Assembly: GCA_938085045.1 (NCBI GenBank)
Contig: CALKGI010000046.1
Span: 1-46,761, forward strand
Direction: 5' to 3'
Length of the DNA stretch: 46,761 nt
From: an uncultured Alteromonadaceae bacterium
GTDB taxonomy: Bacteria; Pseudomonadota; Gammaproteobacteria; Enterobacterales; Alteromonadaceae
Position numbers and translations under genes: made by a program. Under the pieces are notes generated by a model, which saw only the letters and a program-made list of their open reading frames with translations, did no database searches and had not been told where the DNA came from. Shown in pieces: positions 8,301 through 16,944 of this stretch. The stretch's first letter is position 1. Each line of letters begins with the position of its first letter.

Positions 8301-11300
8301 TACACATTGATTTTGAACAAAGTTTAAGCGATACCATCGAGTTAGGTAACACCGAGCAGTTAAAGGAAAAGTTACAACAATTCCAACAGATTGATCGACT
8401 TGTTGAAGACCTGCAAAAAAACGATTTTAAACGCCAAGTACTCAGCAGTTTGACATCCTCAACACCAGTAAAGGCGTTTTGCTATCGTTACTTTAACCAC
8501 AATCGCGAGCTGTGCAATCAACCAGAATTAGCCTTTGCATTGGATGCCTACGCCAAACCATTGGCAAAACAAGCGCTACAAGTCACCCAATTGGAATTTC
8601 AACAGCAAGTTAACAGCTGGCAACCGAAGAAGCTTCTTGAATCCATTGCCAAGTACCAGCGACCAAAGGCTACCGAGGTTTGTAAAGACCTACACTTGGT
8701 AGAACCGCCAACCCAACAAGATTCGGTTTTACAAAGCTTGGCCAAAACCATACCCAACATCGAAGCTCATCGTCGCTTTGCCGACTGTGTGGGCAAATAC
8801 CTGCAAACAGCCTATTGGCAGCAGTTCAAATCTCACCTCGACACTTTTGATCTTTCATGTTCCGACCCCGCGAGTTGCCGACAACAACTAAATAATCGTT
8901 TTGCCCAACAGCTTAATGATTTTACTGCACAGCAACTACCCTATATTAAGCATACCCGTAAAGCACTTTTGCAGGCCCTTGGCCTACCAGCAGCCGAAGA
9001 TGACATCAAAGCAGTGTTACAGTGGGCCGAACAGATGCGTACCTTTACAGATGAAAGCTTGCGCAAGCTGCCAGCGGTGGCGATTAAAGTTGGCCAACAA
9101 ATTTGTGTGGACCAAATAGAAACGTTGGGTTACGAAGGCGATTTGAGCACCCTATGCCAGAATCCTGGCAATATAGGCAAACTTAAAGATGACTACATCG
9201 ACGCCACCAAGCAGTTGGTTAAGGCACAAGCAGATAAAGTGCGCGGCGAAATGGAAACTCAATTTAAAGCGCAGCTAGCCAAAGCCGGTATTGACTATAA
9301 CAACGGTAACCCGCAAGTGTGCCACAACGATGGCTTTTGTATTTCCCTGAATGATTTAAAAGACCCCAAAGCACTTTATCAAAACCTGAGCTACGACCTA
9401 AAGAAGCAGCGTAAAGAATTTGTTAACGAGCAATCCAAAGCGTTACAGGCGCAAGCAAAACAGGGCTTAGAAACTTTTAAAGAAGACCTAGTGCTGCAAA
9501 CCAAGCAAATTTGCGCCAAAATACGCGATTCAGCCGTCTCGTTTTTGGGCCTTCCACTGACCATAGACCAAAGGTGTCCACCCAGATCGGCCAATATTAC
9601 TGCGTCGTTTGTATTGTTCAACGAAAACTTTACTATACGCTCGGGGCTTGAAATGAAAGCCGATAAAAGCGGACTAAAGCTCAACCTTAAAAAGTTGGTT
9701 GTTGACCCAAGAATCGAAGCAGTATTGGCCGATAAGCTTGAGCAGCAGTTTGACGGATTAACTGTCAGCAACGAACGCTTTAACGAACACGCCTTTAGCG
9801 CCGATATTAGCTATCAAGCAGGGGCTCTACCATTCCCACTTGAGGCTTCGGTCACTATTGCCGACCTCGGTGAAACATTCACAATAGATGTTGCTAGTGA
9901 TTTAAAGCCACTTTTGTTCAATGCAATGATAACCAGCTTGTGCGGTTTCTTGGAGAAAAAAGCCAAAACCATCGACTTTATCCCCAATACCAGCATCACT
10001 AATTTCAATATAGAGTCCTGCAAAGCAAATAAGAACCTTAAAGACTTTGCCTTAGATTTTACCCTGAAGACCGATTCAGAGTTGTTTTCTGTCATTTTGC
10101 AGGTTCAGGTTTCAACCTCTGGCATCAAAGTCGGCCCGCCCGATTTAGGTAACCTGCTAAGCGCACTGACCCAACAATGGCCGTTTAAATTTATTGTGCC
10201 CGACTCACCCTTTTATTCGTTAGATGGCGGTGTAGAGTTATATCTCATCGCTGATATCAGGCCGGCATTGCTTGACTTGTCGGTTAAAGCGGCTTTTACT
10301 CTAGGTAAACAAGTCTCATTTAGGGGACCTATCACTTTGCAGGTGCCTGGTTGGTACGACGTGCCGCCAGTCTCGTTTGGCGATTTGGGTACCTCATTCG
10401 ATATGGAAAAACGCCAAATCGGTTTTAACGCAGCATTGACCATGACCCCCGGTGCGGCCACCGCCAAGTTTATCAAAATCTCTGGTCAGGGGCTTATCGG
10501 CCTAAAAGATAAAACCTTCGAACTCAACGGCGAATTGATGTTGGCCAACCTACTATCGGTTGCCAGTAGCACGGTGTTAGTGGATGTGCCTCAGCGCCTT
10601 TTCAAAACCACCATTACCACCACACCGATGCTATCAGATTTGATTGCCATTAACGGCGAACTACGCATTCAAGATAAAGCCCCAGCCCCTTATGTTTACG
10701 CCAACGGCAAAGGTGAGCTTTTTGGTGCCAAATTGGCGTCAGCCAGTGCTCAGTTGACAATGAGTAGACTGCTTGAAGCCGATTTCAGTGTCGAAGTCGA
10801 TACGCCACTATCGAAGCAACTTTTAACAGTAGAATCAGATCAAAAGCTGGGTAATCCACAATTCGGCTTTAGTGTCGAACGTGGTGTCAAAGGTTTGACT
10901 AAAGTCGCCATCGACGTGGCGGGTAATCACAAACAAGTAGCTGTTACCGGTGAAGCCGAGATATTTGGCCTTAATGGCAAACTTCGTTTTACTACTTCAT
11001 CAATAAACGGCGTGACGCCCCAACGGATTTTCGACGAACTGCTGGCATTTGAAGCTTTGGGCCTGCCCACTGATTTCGACTTTGATTTATTCAATAGCCT
11101 ACGAAAAAGCACCGAAGCTAAAGATGGTGAAACGGGCAACCCGGTTTCAAACATTCCACCTGGCGCCAAAAAAGTTGCAAAAAGACAACCGCTACCGCCG
11201 CCGTCATTGACCGAAGGCGCTTGGGATGATGCTTGGGTAGAAGTCACCAAGTATCGCGAAAGGTGTGTAGACAAATTCAAACCGCTGGGCGGTTTACTTG

Positions 11301-12655
11301 GCCAAACATGTGAGGATATTCCTTACCAAGTAAACGAATATATGCCAACTCCCGGTAATGTAGCTGCTATTTTATTCGGTCGCCTAGCAGGTTCGCCCTC
11401 GGTAACCCGTAACCGTTTGGGCATGTTAAAAATACAATCTAAGTTGGTTTTTGCTGCCTTTTTTAACGGTAGTGAAAACCAGCTTGTGATATACGACCGG
11501 GCTAGTCTCAACCAATTATGGCAGGGTTCCTTCAATGGATTTAACTTACCTCGTGGGCCAAATGTTAGAAACAAAAGAAAAGAACAAACTAACAGCCCGA
11601 CAAAACAGGCAATAAACTTTAATGTCTATTCAATTAGTCCACCAATAGCGTTATCCAACAGCAACGCTCGATTACTGACTTTTTCAGCAGCATCTAATAC
11701 CAAAATTCATATTGCCAAAGGCAATGATAATCTAGACCAAGTAATCACCAACAAGGGGCAAGCTTTGCATACATCTACGGCCAAACGTATTACAGCAGGC
11801 TTTGAACTGTCGAAATACTCAATGCCCTTTGCTGACTTAGTGGCGTTGGAGTTGATAAAATACGCAAAGAACATAGAAACTCAAGTCAGTAGTATTCCCG
11901 ATGTGGTTTGTTTGAAAAGAGACCAACATCAGTACATTTCAACCTTTAACCGCCCAGCTTTACATTTGATTAAATCAAGCAGTTCGGAATTTAACTGTGA
12001 TAAGTTGATCAACAAACATCTCGACCAATTTCTAAAAATAAGAAAAAAACACTGCACAGTATTGCCAGTAAGCTTTAAAAATACCTGTGGCACGTTACTT
12101 AAAAGTGACGAAAATCAAATGGTAGCGATTTATCCAAACAACGAAGAAAACACCAATGCCCAATTCAAATCCTATTGGTTAAAACAAGGGACACCGTTCA
12201 TAGCAACCGATTTGTACGCTTCTCCAAAACCTTTCGATATGAAAAAGTTTACTCGAACCGCCAAAAACAATCGCTGGTTCGAAGTGTTAGTTACGGTACG
12301 TAGCAATGACATTAAGCGAATTGAGTCAGTGCAATTGATGGGCAGCGAAACCCCGGCATACGGCATGATTTATTATAACAACGACAAAAGGCGTTTACGT
12401 TTTGTCGATGCTAAACTGAACTGTCAGAATGACGCTAACCTAGCGGTACTCAATAGTGACTGGCAAAGCATTCAAAACTACTGGGACGATGACATGAAAC
12501 GCCTCTTTATCCCAGTCAATTCATCCGAGCACAATGACCTAAATCAACACGATGGCGGCTTTAATTATCTCGACACGCTGCTGAACAACAACTGGCAAAC
12601 ACGTGGCTGGCGCGCAAACCCACGTGCAGCATTAGAAACCGATGGCTGTCGATAA
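5345..12655 (+). CDS. Giant (2436-residue) outer-membrane lipoprotein, first gene of a channel operon
   Basis: GTG start at 5345 with AAGGA ten bases upstream. The N-terminus is a lipoprotein signal with lipobox L-T-S-C (Cys23) followed by Lys, so an outer-membrane fate is predicted. Residues about 30-1410 are mostly alpha-helical, Gln-rich and coiled-coil-like, with scattered Cys. From about 1415 to 1900 the sequence becomes beta-rich with alternating hydrophobic strands (F-T-I-R-S-G-L-E-M-K; G-E-L-M-L-A-N-L-L), faintly like AsmA/TamB-type beta-groove repeats; that likeness is only by eye. A Pro-rich linker (about 1935-1955) leads to a mixed C-terminal domain with several Cys. The stop is 15 bp before a channel-type gene, so the two are surely cotranscribed. 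It probably spans the periplasm from the outer membrane toward the inner-membrane channel. No known family is recognised. Confidence 0.75.
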   Translation: MNHLFYKTSIILTLCLGLLLTSCKDTRHPIWQPSAKISKTVATELQTLNTQLQRHLQYLSDLTLNSGQTDDMQACQALARSEYFHDAFDLQPEKIKGHLVAQIKRQGVPKAAVQFNSIYPWLDSAALQNIATQLEKYRNASDMIDSFEIEAVFAGQICALLDDAKLSEQQHRLDHTLAVQLLQLGKASKQWLGISLEPLNAVIELNEKERATLAQKTTCINALRKNNANTESVCSQYLPTLTKLTQSELDARLYALYNSHTRMRHQTGLAISDELTSLQTPLKQLLTHLNAPATQGNFMQLLATITQQANKTAQLYQLTATDRITCNDKTNTSCKLLLASNENNSVKLLGRLTGNRNLTQTTGAAVKALVEVSYDSQNKQWQWRKNMPFELQISALDDAGFAHYLTAKTDKLEERTPAYQTRTWPLGLRSPSVQVNLVASNGVPSLVVTKNALQNAHWQTRESEMTDTLHELGIPKYMGLAFKGVDWQNGFGLSLELTAEIISNNSSNTTITLSDRQTLPQLRQRVAKKSQTALLKIIAKTNQALTKGGNAQLSSPTPLPNANLTNIGLHTLHPLKLNYHFSDKSSGIAFSAQGKLGDASQLQLQYITPDAEQFKYILANNLDGSKTKTSTKNIIMAQQTLQQSLKKDILKNADIRSTDTQIAIEAMLNKKIHDNSTIDTLLIDSQIIKSLVQQIPKYSQQSLALITTETLRGKIKEANKHLKDVISKQIVLTSQLPNELKNSDIDTYIAIAQEAATKQAWLQVQGESVDKTFSTASQVIHNQLRSHFPLLRQAVEGISADKQIVKRQVIETALLHFLRRDSNRKLLINASAAAKDILKNLGLTGHSLLAINDSIVNHCARYNCDNTAALSEQVIDGLLRKSQTQLSQTLKQNVWQWLDKPGQIPKELSKVVTGALQKATAISELQHQKMQTGLDKYHQQQQQIEAQIRSLPQTLKIDKLNAQIDAATGQARFTIKLSEQQHRSGIHIDFEQSLSDTIELGNTEQLKEKLQQFQQIDRLVEDLQKNDFKRQVLSSLTSSTPVKAFCYRYFNHNRELCNQPELAFALDAYAKPLAKQALQVTQLEFQQQVNSWQPKKLLESIAKYQRPKATEVCKDLHLVEPPTQQDSVLQSLAKTIPNIEAHRRFADCVGKYLQTAYWQQFKSHLDTFDLSCSDPASCRQQLNNRFAQQLNDFTAQQLPYIKHTRKALLQALGLPAAEDDIKAVLQWAEQMRTFTDESLRKLPAVAIKVGQQICVDQIETLGYEGDLSTLCQNPGNIGKLKDDYIDATKQLVKAQADKVRGEMETQFKAQLAKAGIDYNNGNPQVCHNDGFCISLNDLKDPKALYQNLSYDLKKQRKEFVNEQSKALQAQAKQGLETFKEDLVLQTKQICAKIRDSAVSFLGLPLTIDQRCPPRSANITASFVLFNENFTIRSGLEMKADKSGLKLNLKKLVVDPRIEAVLADKLEQQFDGLTVSNERFNEHAFSADISYQAGALPFPLEASVTIADLGETFTIDVASDLKPLLFNAMITSLCGFLEKKAKTIDFIPNTSITNFNIESCKANKNLKDFALDFTLKTDSELFSVILQVQVSTSGIKVGPPDLGNLLSALTQQWPFKFIVPDSPFYSLDGGVELYLIADIRPALLDLSVKAAFTLGKQVSFRGPITLQVPGWYDVPPVSFGDLGTSFDMEKRQIGFNAALTMTPGAATAKFIKISGQGLIGLKDKTFELNGELMLANLLSVASSTVLVDVPQRLFKTTITTTPMLSDLIAINGELRIQDKAPAPYVYANGKGELFGAKLASASAQLTMSRLLEADFSVEVDTPLSKQLLTVESDQKLGNPQFGFSVERGVKGLTKVAIDVAGNHKQVAVTGEAEIFGLNGKLRFTTSSINGVTPQRIFDELLAFEALGLPTDFDFDLFNSLRKSTEAKDGETGNPVSNIPPGAKKVAKRQPLPPPSLTEGAWDDAWVEVTKYRERCVDKFKPLGGLLGQTCEDIPYQVNEYMPTPGNVAAILFGRLAGSPSVTRNRLGMLKIQSKLVFAAFFNGSENQLVIYDRASLNQLWQGSFNGFNLPRGPNVRNKRKEQTNSPTKQAINFNVYSISPPIALSNSNARLLTFSAASNTKIHIAKGNDNLDQVITNKGQALHTSTAKRITAGFELSKYSMPFADLVALELIKYAKNIETQVSSIPDVVCLKRDQHQYISTFNRPALHLIKSSSSEFNCDKLINKHLDQFLKIRKKHCTVLPVSFKNTCGTLLKSDENQMVAIYPNNEENTNAQFKSYWLKQGTPFIATDLYASPKPFDMKKFTRTAKNNRWFEVLVTVRSNDIKRIESVQLMGSETPAYGMIYYNNDKRRLRFVDAKLNCQNDANLAVLNSDWQSIQNYWDDDMKRLFIPVNSSEHNDLNQHDGGFNYLDTLLNNNWQTRGWRANPRAALETDGCR

Positions 12656-12670
12656 CACCAAGGAGCAACA

Positions 12671-14008
12671 ATGAAAGAAGCGATGATAGACGTACTACCA
12701 AGTTACCTTATGTATTTGGCACTATTTACACTGATTGCCATAATCTTTGGGTTATCGGCTGCCGCAAAAGAAAAGTACAGCGCAGTACCTGTGAATTTAA
12801 CTCAACTAACACCGGCACGACTGTGGTTCGTGATAGCGGCATTCGTACTAGCCTACGCTATCGCAGTAGCCTTTTTGCACTTCGCCTACGGCTCCTTGCA
12901 ACACAAAGCTCAAATCCATTTTAACAATTACTCGGTCATTAATACCTTGATAAAAGAGTCTGGCTATGGTGGACCACATTTAGCAAAATTAACTCGCCAG
13001 CAGCAAGTACAAGACAGAAAGAGCAAATTGCACACCGCCTTTACTACTTTTTCAGCGGACAACACCTATACCGATGACAGTGATAAAACTGGCGAAAAGC
13101 TGCGGCAGTTACGCAAACAAGTGGTTCAGACATTTATCGAAAAACCAACAGAAGCGGCAATAAGCACCGATATGTTTATCTTTGCGCCCTTACTGTCACC
13201 TAAGATTATCGAAGGTTGTAAAACCCCGGTCGAGGAGTTTCAAAAAATGCTAGCTGCGCTAATCGATAAAAATGCCGAAAACTGCACTGAGTACGCCGTT
13301 GTCGGGCAATATTTAGAAAACGTATTATTACCCAAACCTGATGGCAGCTACTATGACGTAACCCCGACCCAAATATTTAGAGGTTTGCGCACTTATGTCT
13401 CATGGGGAGTTAATCAGCAAGGCAATAACGCTATACAAGACCCTGAAAGCTTTTTCCGCCAAGACAAGGAACGTGGTCCAATGCTCGAAGAAGCACTCAT
13501 CTCCTACGTCAGAAAAATGCAAGAAGGAATCTACCCATACCAGCGAATGTTACAGATGATCAAAGGTCCTATTCAACTGGTCACCTTTATGCTGTATTTT
13601 TTCGGCATGATGCTGGTTAGTGTCAGACTGGCCTACCTTTATCCATTTGGTTTGTTTCCCAACTTGGCCAAGCATATCTCTGAGCTAGGCGATCAGCAAT
13701 TGAGCGAGGCGAAAACCTACCTCAACCAGGTAGTTAACGGCTCAGTGGACTACGTGCTATGGGCTTTGCCTAGCGTTGGCTTTATAGGAACTGTGGTGGG
13801 AATAAGTCTAGCCTTGGGTGATGCCGACTCGGTAGTTACCGCCAAAGGTGCGGCAGAGCAAAGCGAGGCAATCAACCAAGTCACATCCTTGCTCAGCGTG
13901 GCATTTGATACAACGCTTATTGCCTTGGTATGCAGCCTACCGGTATTCGCCTGCTCTTATTGGGCAAGTATAAAAGAAGCTAAATTATTACTTAATCGGG
14001 GGCGTTGA
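12671..14008 (+). CDS. MotA/TolQ/ExbB-like proton-channel protein
   Basis: 445 residues with AGGAG seven bases before ATG 12671. Five transmembrane segments are predicted at about 10-29, 51-73, 301-323, 361-383 and 405-430. The last two carry the hallmarks of the MotA/TolQ/ExbB family: A-L-P-S-V-G-F-I-G-T-V-V-G-I-S in the fourth and V-A-F-D-T-T-L-I-A-L-V in the fifth. In this family such helices form a pentamer around a dimer of MotB/ExbD-like subunits and couple ion flow to rotation (family knowledge). Compared with ExbB/TolQ (about 230 residues) it has two extra N-terminal helices and a roughly 225-residue soluble loop. Its stop overlaps the next gene (TGATG). With the two following genes it forms a likely stator complex. 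Confidence 0.85.
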   Translation: MKEAMIDVLPSYLMYLALFTLIAIIFGLSAAAKEKYSAVPVNLTQLTPARLWFVIAAFVLAYAIAVAFLHFAYGSLQHKAQIHFNNYSVINTLIKESGYGGPHLAKLTRQQQVQDRKSKLHTAFTTFSADNTYTDDSDKTGEKLRQLRKQVVQTFIEKPTEAAISTDMFIFAPLLSPKIIEGCKTPVEEFQKMLAALIDKNAENCTEYAVVGQYLENVLLPKPDGSYYDVTPTQIFRGLRTYVSWGVNQQGNNAIQDPESFFRQDKERGPMLEEALISYVRKMQEGIYPYQRMLQMIKGPIQLVTFMLYFFGMMLVSVRLAYLYPFGLFPNLAKHISELGDQQLSEAKTYLNQVVNGSVDYVLWALPSVGFIGTVVGISLALGDADSVVTAKGAAEQSEAINQVTSLLSVAFDTTLIALVCSLPVFACSYWASIKEAKLLLNRGR

Positions 14009-14520
14009 TGAACCGACAAAAAACCATCAGAGGCAGGCAAAAAGGACAAATTAACCTGTCTTTTCTCGATACGCTATCATGTTCCTTAGGCGGTATGATT
14101 GTACTGTTTTTTATTTTCGCAACCTTGTCTCACGACGGCGCCCGAACCTTAGAAGAGCCAGATACTATCAGCCAAGCTAAGCAAGAAGCGGCAAAAAGCA
14201 TCGGGGGAAATCCGGCACAAAACAATAGCCCGACTCTACACGTAATAAACTTGCCTTCAGATTGCCAGTTGCAAAACCGCGCTAGTTACAACAACACAGC
14301 AGAAGAAATTAAGATAACAAAAGCGGCCTATGGCTTTTTACTGCTGGTACTCGACCCGCTCGCCAGAGAAAACCGTAAGGTGGTTTTTGAACAGTGTCCG
14401 GTGGGTAAGCCTGCACAACTGCAAGCAAAAAGAGCCAACAGCCTCGGTGTTAAATCGTTCAAAACTAACGCCACAGTTACGCTAATCTATAACGGCAACG
14501 ACTGGAGCGTATCCCCATGA
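14008..14520 (+). CDS. ExbD/MotB-like single-pass stator subunit A
   Basis: 170 residues from ATG 14008, which overlaps the upstream stop; an in-frame TTG three bases earlier is less likely. A basic cytoplasmic N-terminus is followed by one transmembrane helix beginning N-L-S-F-L-D-T-L-S-C-S-L-G-G-M-I-V-L. Asp21 sits at the start of the helix, where ExbD, TolR and MotB keep the essential proton-carrying Asp. The periplasmic part (about 130 residues) has two Cys that could form a disulfide and lacks an obvious OmpA-type peptidoglycan-binding domain. It shares the L-D-x-x-S-C-x-L-G motif with the next gene, so the two look like diverged paralogues. The last codons overlap the next start (ATGA). 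Confidence 0.75.
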   Translation: MNRQKTIRGRQKGQINLSFLDTLSCSLGGMIVLFFIFATLSHDGARTLEEPDTISQAKQEAAKSIGGNPAQNNSPTLHVINLPSDCQLQNRASYNNTAEEIKITKAAYGFLLLVLDPLARENRKVVFEQCPVGKPAQLQAKRANSLGVKSFKTNATVTLIYNGNDWSVSP

Positions 14521-15074
14521 GGAATAGGGATCCAAACATAGGCATGTCTCTACTCGATATTATCTCCTGCGCTTTAGGTGCCTCAATCGTTTTGGCAATA
14601 TTGTTCTCAGTAATAAAAACCCCATTGCCGACTCCCACAAGCGGGCAGTTTATCCTAATAGAGATCACCGGCAGTGCCGAGAAAACCAGCAAATCAGGAT
14701 TCATTATTGGCCCTCCTGGGCAAGCCCCCATCGCCATGATGCCCACCGCGCAGAGCATTCGAGCGGTGACAGCACAGCTTCAAGAATTGCAATTGCTAAG
14801 CGATTTGTCTTTAGATATCTCCAAAGACAAAAACACGATGTACCTAGTATTGACCGAACCAGTTAAAGACGAATGGTTTATTACCCCTTACTTGGTGGAC
14901 GACAGTAACAGCACACTGAGGCAATACGACTACACAGTCCACACCGGTAAGATGCGATGGTGGACTAAGGACGATATAGGCAAACAAACCAAGGAAGGTT
15001 TTGAATTCAACTTTAAACATGCCGGGGAGATTGACGTTACAGACAGCAAGAGCCGAGTGATAAAAATCCATTGA
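14517..15074 (+). CDS. ExbD/MotB-like single-pass stator subunit B
   Basis: 185 residues, start overlapping the preceding stop by four bases. A short N-terminus leads into one transmembrane helix containing M-S-L-L-D-I-I-S-C-A-L-G-A-S-I-V-L, with Asp14 at the position of the ion-binding Asp of ExbD/MotB. A Pro/Thr linker (P-L-P-T-P-T) follows, then a periplasmic domain of about 145 residues rich in beta strands. There is no recognisable peptidoglycan-binding motif. It is the last gene of the operon; 63 bp separate it from the convergent flavoprotein gene and I see no clear terminator there. Two different D-bearing subunits suggest a heterodimer inside the channel. That is inference. Confidence 0.75.
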   Translation: MRNRDPNIGMSLLDIISCALGASIVLAILFSVIKTPLPTPTSGQFILIEITGSAEKTSKSGFIIGPPGQAPIAMMPTAQSIRAVTAQLQELQLLSDLSLDISKDKNTMYLVLTEPVKDEWFITPYLVDDSNSTLRQYDYTVHTGKMRWWTKDDIGKQTKEGFEFNFKHAGEIDVTDSKSRVIKIH

Positions 15075-15137
15075 CGTGAAAATAGGGCTACTTTCATTCT
15101 GTAACCGTACTTAAAGGCAAACTTTATTATACACAAC

Positions 15138-16310
15138 CTAAACAAACTGCCCAGCACACCAACCACTAGCCCATGCCCATTGGAAATTAAACCCGCCTAA
15201 CCAACCGGTAACATCCACAACTTCGCCGACAAAATACAGGCCTTTGACCTTTTTCGCTTCCAAGGTTTTTGACGATAATTCATCAGAATTGACACCACCA
15301 AGCGTGACCTCAGCGGTGCGATAGCCTTCGGTGCCGTTGGGTTTGATTTTCCATTGATGGAAGTAGTCACAAATGTCTTGCAGCTCTTTGTGGTTGTATT
15401 GTTTTATCGGTTTGCTTTCAAGGTGTTTGGCTTCGAGTACTTGAGTAATAAAACGTTTTGGCAGCCACTGAGCTAAGACGGTTTTGAGTTCTTGTTCAGG
15501 GCTAGATTTACTCAACGCATGGGCCAAATCCATGTCTGGCAACAGGTTGAAAACGACTTCGTCGCCGGGGTTCCAGTAGTTGGAGATTTGTAGTACTACA
15601 GGACCGCTAAGGCCTCTGTGGGTAAATAACAAAGCTTCTTTGAACGTTGTGCCGTTACAGCTGGCCTCAGCGTCGAACGAGATGCCTGACAGAGGCGATA
15701 ACCATTCTTTGTCTTGCGTGTGCAAGGTGAATGGCACCAAGCCTGCGGTGGTTTTTAATACTTCAAGGTCGAACTGTTCTGCGATTTTATAACCATAAGG
15801 CGTGGCGCCAATTTTTGGCATCGACAGGCCGCCAGTAGCCACAACCAAAGACTCACACTGTAAGTCGCCAGATGTGGTGTTCAGTTCAAAGCCATCATCT
15901 TGCTGATCAATTTTTACAATCTCGGTTCGCAGCTTAACAGTCACTTTGGCCTGTTCGCATTCGTCGAGTAGCATTTGAACGATTTGTTTGGCGCTGTCGA
16001 GGCAAAAATATTGGCCGTGGCTGCGCTCGTGATAGTCGATTTGATGTTTCTCGACCATCGCTAAAAAATCCCACTGGGTGTATCTTTTTAGCGCAGACTT
16101 AACAAAATGGGGGTTATCAGACAAAAAGTTTTGCGGCTCGGTGTACATGTTGGTGAAGTTACAGCGCCCTCCACCCGACATGATGATCTTTTGCCCTACC
16201 CGCTTGGCATGGTCGAGCACCAGCACCTTTCGGCCCCTGTTGCCCGCCTCTATTGCACACATCAATCCCGCAGCGCCTGCGCCTATGATGATAACGTCCC
16301 ATGATGACAT
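15138..16310 (-). CDS. HI0933/YhiN-type NAD(P)/FAD-dependent oxidoreductase
   Basis: 390 residues. The N-terminal dinucleotide-binding motif I-I-G-A-G-A-A-G-L-M is followed by the family signature K-I-I-M-S-G-G-G-R-C-N-F-T-N. The C-terminal FAD motif L-Y-F-V-G-E-V-V-D-V-T-G-W-L-G-G-F-N is intact. This is the HI0933 (YhiN, BaiN-like) flavoprotein family; its physiological substrate is poorly known. The length matches the family (about 390-400). The start lies five bases after the stop of the ferritin gene, so the two are probably cotranscribed. Confidence 0.88.
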   Translation of the reverse strand: MSSWDVIIIGAGAAGLMCAIEAGNRGRKVLVLDHAKRVGQKIIMSGGGRCNFTNMYTEPQNFLSDNPHFVKSALKRYTQWDFLAMVEKHQIDYHERSHGQYFCLDSAKQIVQMLLDECEQAKVTVKLRTEIVKIDQQDDGFELNTTSGDLQCESLVVATGGLSMPKIGATPYGYKIAEQFDLEVLKTTAGLVPFTLHTQDKEWLSPLSGISFDAEASCNGTTFKEALLFTHRGLSGPVVLQISNYWNPGDEVVFNLLPDMDLAHALSKSSPEQELKTVLAQWLPKRFITQVLEAKHLESKPIKQYNHKELQDICDYFHQWKIKPNGTEGYRTAEVTLGGVNSDELSSKTLEAKKVKGLYFVGEVVDVTGWLGGFNFQWAWASGWCAGQFV

Positions 16311-16315
16311 TTTCT

Positions 16316-16843
16316 TTACTCGGCTTCGGGCGACATGATGCTGCCGCTGCCCTGTTTGGCCATTTCAGCCAAATCTTTGTCGATGAAAAACAAAGCTTTA
16401 CCATCGCTACCAACCAGTTCGATTTTGTCGAGTATGCCTTTGAACAACTTCTCTTCTTCGTGCTGTTCAGACACATACCACTGTAAGAAGTTAAACGTTG
16501 AATAGTCTTGGCTGGTAAAGGCTGTGTGGGCCAGTTTGTTGATGGCTTCGGTGACTTCACACTCATGGTCATAGGTTTGCTGAAAGATTTCAGACAAACA
16601 TTTAAAATCTGCCGGAGGAGCCGCTATTGAGCCTATCAATGGCATCGCGCCGGTTTCGCTAACGTAAGTGAATAAACGATTCATGTGCTCCATTTCTTCT
16701 ACTGCGTGCTTACGCATGAAGATGGCTGCACCTTCAAAACCGTTGTCTTCGCACCAGGCACTCATTTGCAAATACAAGTTAGAGGAATAAAACTCTAGGT
16801 TGATCTGGGTATTAAGGGAGTCGATCATGGCTTGCTTTAGCAT
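16316..16843 (-). CDS. ftnA: Non-haem ferritin FtnA
   Basis: 175 residues, closely resembling E. coli FtnA. It oxidises and stores iron in a 24-subunit cytoplasmic shell. Ferroxidase residues are visible at Glu17, Tyr24, Glu50 and His53. The conserved [14 protein letters not shown] stretch near 126-139 is intact. The C-terminal tail after F-F-I-D-K-D-L is slightly longer than in E. coli. The flavoprotein gene follows after five bases, a possible iron/redox operon. No Fur box was confirmed. Confidence 0.95.
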   Translation of the reverse strand: MLKQAMIDSLNTQINLEFYSSNLYLQMSAWCEDNGFEGAAIFMRKHAVEEMEHMNRLFTYVSETGAMPLIGSIAAPPADFKCLSEIFQQTYDHECEVTEAINKLAHTAFTSQDYSTFNFLQWYVSEQHEEEKLFKGILDKIELVGSDGKALFFIDKDLAEMAKQGSGSIMSPEAE

Positions 16844-16944
16844 GGTTTAATTACCTTTGAATTCGATGATGTGAGCATAAGGGCAGCAGTATACATTACT
16901 TATGTATAACGCCCCATAGCTATGCTTTTGAATGGTTGTTTTTT

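Noticed and set aside
12671..15074. Zorya-type (ZorA/ZorB) defence identity for the channel operon
   Set aside because: No OmpA-type peptidoglycan-binding domain, no helicase or nuclease partner, and two short D-bearing subunits instead of one ZorB.
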